A DNA stretch of 64,000 nucleotides from NCBI GenBank assembly GCA_049649525.1, contig JBARZE010000064.1, forward strand, positions 62,001-126,000, read 5' to 3'. This stretch comes from JAAURB01 sp049649525. GTDB lineage: Bacteria; Cyanobacteriota; Cyanobacteriia; Cyanobacteriales; Microcoleaceae. The translations under genes were made by a program, and so were the position numbers. Below, one piece after another: positions 61,701-64,000 of this stretch (position 1 is its first letter; each line of letters starts with the position of its first letter). The notes under the pieces were generated by a model, which did not search any database, was not told the DNA's origin, and saw only the letters and a list, made by a program, of their open reading frames with translations.

Positions 61701-63852
61701 CGAAGCCGCCAATGAAGGAATCTCTTACGATGTAGAAGTACGGATGATTCGTGCCAGCGGTGAAATTCGCCACGTTAACGCTAAAGGGGAAGCAGTCAGC
61801 AATGAACAGGGACAAGTGATCCGCCTGTTTGGAACGCTGATGGATGTGACAGAACGCAAAAAAGCCGAAGCTGAACGACAAAAGTTGATTTCTATTATTG
61901 AAGCCAGTTCAGATTTTATTGGATTTGCGACACCTGAAGGTCAGCCTATTTATGTTAATCCGGCGGGGTTAAAAATGGCAGGGTTAAGTAGTATTGAGGA
62001 AGCACAAACAAAGCCAATCACTGATTATTATTTTCCGGAAGATGTTCAAGTGTTTGAACATGAGATTTTACCCAAGGTTCTCACACAGGGAATGTGGCAA
62101 GGAGAATCACGACTGCGGCAATTTAAAACTAACAAATTAATTCCGGTCGATCAAAATGTATTTACTGTCAACGATCCTGAAACTGGGGAACTCATCGGCA
62201 CAGCAGTCATTTCACGGGATATTACTGAACGTAAAAAAGCCGAAGCTGAACGTAAAAAGTTGATTTCTATTGTTGAAGCCAGTTCAGATTTTATTGCATT
62301 TGCTACCCTTGAAAAACAGCTTGTCTATATTAATCCAGCCGGCTTAAAAATGGTGGGGTTAAACAATATTGAAGAGGCACAAACAAAACAAATCACCGAT
62401 TTCTATTATCCGGAAGAGATTCAATTGCTTGAAGACAAGATTTTACCTGAAGTTCTGAAAAAGGGAACTTGGCAGGGAGAATTACAATTCCAGCATTTCC
62501 AAACAGGCTGTTTAATTCCGGTTGATGAAACTATATTCATACTCCGCGATCCTGAAACTGGGGAACCCATGGGAATAGCGACAGTTACGCGCAATATTAG
62601 TGAACGTAAAAAAGCCGAAGCTGCCTTCGAGAAAACCACAAGAGATTTGCAACAAGCACAGCGAATTGCTCATATTGGCAATTGGGAATATGACGCAGCC
62701 ACAGACTGTGTCACCTGGTCTGAAGAGTTATTTCACCTGTTTAAGCGGCCTGTAGAATTGGGATCACCGACAACTGAAGAGTCAACCTTACTTTATCATC
62801 CAGAAGACCGCTTGAGGCTCTCACAGGCGTTGGAAAATACAGTCGCCACAGCTCAACCCGTTGAATTAGAGTTACGAATCGGAACAGATCAAGATTTACG
62901 TTACGTCAATGTTAAAGCCGAAGTGGTTCAAAATCAATCTGGTGAAGTCACAGGTTTGTTTGGAACCCTAATGGATATTACGGAACGTAAAACTGCTGAA
63001 ATTAGATTACAACAACAAGCGGAAATCCTACAAAAAACCCTAAAAGAATTGCAGCGTACCCAAGCACAAATGATTCAAAGTGAAAAAATGTCTAGTTTGG
63101 GTCAAATGGTGGGGGGAGTGGCACATGAAATTAATAATCCGGTGAGTTTTATTCATGGTAATCTGACTCATGCGGATGATTATATTCAGGATTTATTTGA
63201 ATTACTCGATCTTTATCAAGCACATTATCCTGAACCCCCAATAGAGATTCAAGAATTACTAGACGAGATTGAACTTGATTTTATCAAAGAAGACTTTGAA
63301 AAACTATTGAAGTCGATGAAAATAGGGACTGAACGAATTCGAGAAATTGTTTTATCATTACGAAATTTTTCTCGGTTAGATGAAGCGGAGTTTAAGCAAG
63401 TCGATATTCATCAGGGAATTAAGAGTACGTTAATGATTTTACAAAATCGCCTTTTGGGTATTGAAGTTATTACAGAATATACTGAGTTGCCACAAGTCGA
63501 ATGTTATCCCGGTCAACTGAATCAAGTATTTATGAATCTGTTGGATAATGCTATTTATATTTTAGAAAACACCCCCGATCATAAAACAATTCGGATTCAA
63601 ACTGACAGAATTGATTCGGATTGGATTCGGATTAAAATTGCCAATAGCGGCCCTGAGATTTCAAACAGTATTTGTGATAAAGTTTTCGATCCTTTTTTCA
63701 CCACAAAACCCATTGGTCAAGGCACTGGACTCGGACTTTCTATCAGTTATCAAATTATCACTGATAAGCATAATGGCAAAATTAATTGTTATCCACTTCA
63801 GGGTGAAGGGACTGAATTTAGTATTGAAATTCCTGTGCGTCAAACACATTAA
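58744..63852 (+). CDS. giant multi-PAS sensor histidine kinase
   Basis: This 1702-residue cytosolic protein has no membrane segment. About eleven PAS/PAC units precede the kinase core, starting near residues 12, 140, 270, 423, 548, 670, 800, 930, 1051, 1176 and 1308; each PAC ends in a D(I/V)(S/T)-x-RK-type linker. Units near 140 and 670 are paralogous (GMIYQFRLD, GMLYQYRLD), as are 930 and 1308 (AHIGNW). Units 1051 and 1176 are a recent duplicate of exactly 125 residues. The acceptor helix GVAHEINNPVSFIHGN (about 1457-1472), N box NLLDNAIYILE and FFTTKPIGQGTGLGLS make an active-looking kinase of the same type as the CBS-kinase at 18.4 kb. Ligands are unknown. Confidence 0.93.
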   Translation: MLTAQSQFTTQIKHWLEQLPIAIALFDRNMQYIQASLRWRELLDLGNQPLIGCCSTQTIPTLPTDWLTIYKNCLSGLTQSWQTECFGDQKKSSKSLKWQAIPWYDEAGKVGGITVSIEAVIEEKKVNQPPELQTFQQFKTLAGNVPGMIYQFRLDPDGTIRFPYISSGCCYIYELEPEQVYLQPDLLFEMVHPDDFPLLQNTIADSAKTLTKWETEWRIITPTGKQKWLKGISQPQYQSDGAILWDGCVIDISEHKATEAQRQQSQQLLQSVLDNIPQLIFWKDRNSVYQGCNQNFARVAGLNSPEEIIGKTDYDLAWTDEETNWYRHCDRQVMAAGQPELHIIETQQQADGRQAWIETNKIPLIDSQNQVIGILGTVEDISTRKQAEETLKRYNEELEIRVQERTAQLQQSLQELTNLKLAIDKSAIVSITDLQGSIIDVNDKFCQNCGYSRKELIGKKHTIINSGYHSPQFFQKMWRRISRGKVWQGEIKNKAKDGSYYWVDMTIVPLLNKKNQPYQYISISHNISDRKYAEIALQNSQNQLQAFINHSPAVIYLKNLEGEYAIANVECGRVLQASPGKVLGKTDYDLFPEVAASYIQHNDQKVRQTAQPLHSEEVIPLADGEHIYQTIKFPVADADGNIYAIGGISIDITNRKSAENALKQSEAHFQRLTANIPGMLYQYRLDGDGNFSFPYVSCGCRDLYGLEPEQIQQDASLLKIHPEDEVEVMAAVRLSAETLQDWKQEWRTILPSGEVKWVQGLSRPEPQADGSIIWDGCLTDISDRKRTEEQLHQFQQRLSLMVEQTPLGVIEWNTEMQVTAWNPSAERIFGYSATEAMGQYMNFILPESVRQQVQGINADLLMQQGGRYSINDNLRKDGQIIICEWYNTPLVTPEGEVIGIASHALDITERKIAELQLQQTTAELQEAQKLAHIGNWNYDIATGEIQWSKEMFRIYGLDDKTTVPSFEEVIALSHPEDREWFLKVVTEAANEGISYDVEVRMIRASGEIRHVNAKGEAVSNEQGQVIRLFGTLMDVTERKKAEAERQKLISIIEASSDFIGFATPEGQPIYVNPAGLKMAGLSSIEEAQTKPITDYYFPEDVQVFEHEILPKVLTQGMWQGESRLRQFKTNKLIPVDQNVFTVNDPETGELIGTAVISRDITERKKAEAERKKLISIVEASSDFIAFATLEKQLVYINPAGLKMVGLNNIEEAQTKQITDFYYPEEIQLLEDKILPEVLKKGTWQGELQFQHFQTGCLIPVDETIFILRDPETGEPMGIATVTRNISERKKAEAAFEKTTRDLQQAQRIAHIGNWEYDAATDCVTWSEELFHLFKRPVELGSPTTEESTLLYHPEDRLRLSQALENTVATAQPVELELRIGTDQDLRYVNVKAEVVQNQSGEVTGLFGTLMDITERKTAEIRLQQQAEILQKTLKELQRTQAQMIQSEKMSSLGQMVGGVAHEINNPVSFIHGNLTHADDYIQDLFELLDLYQAHYPEPPIEIQELLDEIELDFIKEDFEKLLKSMKIGTERIREIVLSLRNFSRLDEAEFKQVDIHQGIKSTLMILQNRLLGIEVITEYTELPQVECYPGQLNQVFMNLLDNAIYILENTPDHKTIRIQTDRIDSDWIRIKIANSGPEISNSICDKVFDPFFTTKPIGQGTGLGLSISYQIITDKHNGKINCYPLQGEGTEFSIEIPVRQTH
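61861..62610 (+). repeat. exact-length 375-bp tandem duplication inside the multi-PAS kinase
   Basis: The string AAAGCCGAAGCTGAACG starts units at 61861 and 62236; the next AAAGCCGAAGCTG is at 62611, giving two periods of 375 bp. Nucleotide identity is strong at the start (GTTGATTTCTATT, then GTTCAGATTTTATT) and lower in the middle. Confidence 0.85.
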
Positions 63853-64000
63853 TTGAAGTAGGGAATAGCTGCTATATTGGGGTTAATAATTTTAGGATAT
63901 TAATAATTAAGCTGAACAGCAAAGATGATTATTTACTGTGTTTATTACCAAAAATACGAGTAATTTTCTCACTCTAAAACGGGTATAACTCTAAAGGTTT

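Overview
The window is chromosomal DNA from a cyanobacterium. It carries psaL and psaI (photosystem I), many copies of the HIP1 octamer GCGATCGC scattered through genes and spacers, and families typical of the phylum: cyanobacterial GlcE/GlcF, DUF3110, DUF3531, a LabA-like NYN protein, long-form LptC and many two-component proteins. The A+T-rich spacers full of short tandem and palindromic repeats, and the large multi-PAS kinase, fit a filamentous Oscillatoriales-type genome (Planktothrix/Lyngbya/Limnoraphis-like). That genus-level placement is inference. No rRNA, tRNA, CRISPR array, prophage or intact IS element was seen.

Layout. 1-11 kb: a lipid-A-disaccharide-synthase-like protein, a histidine phosphatase, glycolate dehydrogenase subunits GlcF and GlcE separated by a regulatory-looking spacer, a pentapeptide-repeat protein carrying two NuiA-like domains, a MerA-like flavoprotein, a PAP2 phosphatase and a diacylglycerol-kinase-like protein. 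11-16 kb: two small acidic/stress proteins, alanine racemase, a gene broken by one in-frame stop, a Nudix hydrolase, DUF3531 and a TPR protein. 16-25 kb: an EcfA-like ATPase whose 3' end runs into a repeat, a conserved unknown, a CBS-kinase, a cupin, psaL-psaI with a terminator, a PDZ/radical-SAM protein, UppP and a LuxR-type regulator. 25-38 kb: Nudix, a DUF433/DUF5615 toxin-antitoxin-like pair, LipA, a response regulator, an HldE-type heptose kinase, a run of three two-component genes, an OmpR-type regulator, a HAD hydrolase and MetK. 37-49 kb: a membrane histidine kinase, KtrA/KtrB, an RTX-repeat protein, a methyltransferase, DUF3110-MurQ, LysS, and LptC with LabA. 49-64 kb: MetG, PlsC, a Pro/Ser/Asn-rich membrane-anchored protein, 6-phosphogluconolactonase, three FHA proteins, a Dus enzyme and a 1702-residue multi-PAS kinase.

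Most interesting: a ~285-bp diverged two-copy module (about 4360-4645 and, inverted, 47050-47335). It has collinear conserved blocks, a shared TTGACA promoter, a TGTCA-N8-TGACA inverted repeat and a hairpin at the predicted RNA 5' end. One copy lies upstream of glcF; the other drives no visible gene, so it may encode a small RNA. Other points of note are two genes whose 3' ends merge with repeats (glcF and the ATPase), a family of ~28-bp palindromes, the tandem NuiA fusion, the interrupted gene at 13.3-13.9 kb and an exact-length 375-bp PAS duplication in the giant kinase.
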